Position numbers and translations under genes: made by a program. A DNA stretch of 6,579 nt. Origin: Acinetobacter sp. Lineage in GTDB: Bacteria > Pseudomonadota > Gammaproteobacteria > Pseudomonadales > Moraxellaceae. Positions within the stretch are counted from its first letter, which is position 1, and each line of letters starts with the position of its first letter. The notes beneath the pieces were generated by a model. That model saw nothing but the letters and a program-made list of their open reading frames with translations, made no database searches and was not told where the DNA came from. Shown piece by piece: positions 6,393 through 6,579 of this stretch. Location of the stretch: NCBI GenBank assembly GCA_030523805.1, contig JAUNHS010000093.1, forward strand, positions 1-6,579. Direction: 5' to 3'.

Positions 6393-6417
6393 AAATGTTA
6401 GACTAGCATTTATTTTT
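6393..6417 (+). terminator. Weak terminator-like hairpin after queG
   Basis: AAATGTTA (6393-6400) and TAGCATTT (6404-6411) pair over eight positions, one of them a G-U pair, around a three-base loop, followed by ATTTTT (6412-6417). It begins 22 bases after the queG stop. The position and T-tract fit a terminator, but the stem is AT-rich and the loop tight, so it is probably inefficient. TGTTAGACT inside it could instead serve as an extended -10 for the next gene. Confidence 0.4.
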
Positions 6418-6455
6418 GACATTCTTTCTTTCAATTATTCAGCCGAGCATTTTCC

Positions 6456-6579
6456 ATGTCTTTAAGCGTTGCAATTATTACCCCAACCACAGGGCGTGCT
6501 AGTTTACGCCGTACCATTGAAAGCGTGCGTAAGCAAACGTATCCGTGTAAACACTATATTTTTGTAGATGGCGAACAAT
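6456..6579 (+). CDS. Family 2 glycosyltransferase, N-terminal fragment cut by window edge
   Basis: The frame opens with ATG at 6456 and continues for 41 codons to the window edge without a stop. The peptide starts SVAIITPTTGR, followed by LRRTIESVRKQTY and HYIFVDGE. This is the start of a GT-A fold family 2 glycosyltransferase: a first beta strand with a nucleotide-binding TPTTGR, the helix with TIESV..QTY, and the second strand ending in the VDG/E stretch that normally contacts the nucleotide sugar. The metal-binding DxD and acceptor parts lie outside the window, so donor and product (surface polysaccharide, lipooligosaccharide or other) cannot be said. It starts 85 bases after queG on the same strand; only a weak CGAG precedes the ATG by nine bases. 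It could be co-transcribed with queG if the hairpin between them is leaky. Confidence 0.75.
   Translation, partial: MSLSVAIITPTTGRASLRRTIESVRKQTYPCKHYIFVDGEQ

Noticed and set aside
6416..6421. Perfect TTGACA upstream of the glycosyltransferase
   Set aside because: The sequence 16-18 bases downstream (around TTCAGCC) does not resemble a -10, so a promoter is not supported by sequence alone.

Overview
The window looks like a stretch of ordinary core genome from a low-GC gammaproteobacterium, most likely of the Moraxellaceae (Acinetobacter/Moraxella/Psychrobacter group). This rests on AT-rich codon and intergenic composition and on NrdA/NrdB proteins of the Pseudomonas/Acinetobacter type: a long NrdA with a duplicated N-terminal regulatory region and a C-terminal CxxC, and a NrdB with a long acidic, low-complexity N-terminus. 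The family assignment is inference; no rRNA or other marker is present.

Layout, left to right. (1) 1-446, minus: a small five-helix membrane protein of the YdcZ (DMT-related) family, cut by the window edge. (2) 487-520: a clear intrinsic terminator closing the ribonucleotide reductase operon. (3) 565-1845, minus: nrdB, the radical-harbouring beta subunit of class Ia ribonucleotide reductase. (4) 1846-1976: a 131-base intercistronic region with three inverted repeats. (5) 1977-4790, minus: nrdA, the catalytic/allosteric alpha subunit. (6) 4791-5281: a 491-base divergent control region. On the nrdA side it carries two NrdR-box-like elements spaced exactly 32 bp apart over a candidate promoter. 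Further upstream are an AT-rich stretch with repeated elements and a perfect-consensus DnaA box. On the queG side a dyad overlaps a candidate -10. (7) 5282-6370, plus: queG, epoxyqueuosine reductase, with a GTG start. (8) 6393-6417: a weak terminator-like hairpin. (9) 6456-6579, plus: the first 41 codons of a family 2 glycosyltransferase.

How they work together: nrdA and nrdB form one transcription unit making the R1 and R2 subunits that reduce ribonucleoside diphosphates to deoxyribonucleotides. The control region is what would be expected for a gene set repressed by NrdR and possibly tied to the replication cycle through DnaA. QueG performs the last step of queuosine synthesis in tRNA and has no evident functional link with nrdAB beyond sharing the divergent intergenic region. 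The YdcZ-like protein and the glycosyltransferase appear to be independent neighbours.

I found no mobile element, CRISPR array, tRNA/rRNA or new multi-gene system. The parts most worth a second look are the nrd control region, the intercistronic hairpin just ahead of nrdB, and an N-terminal LSW motif in NrdB that echoes its own C-terminal end.
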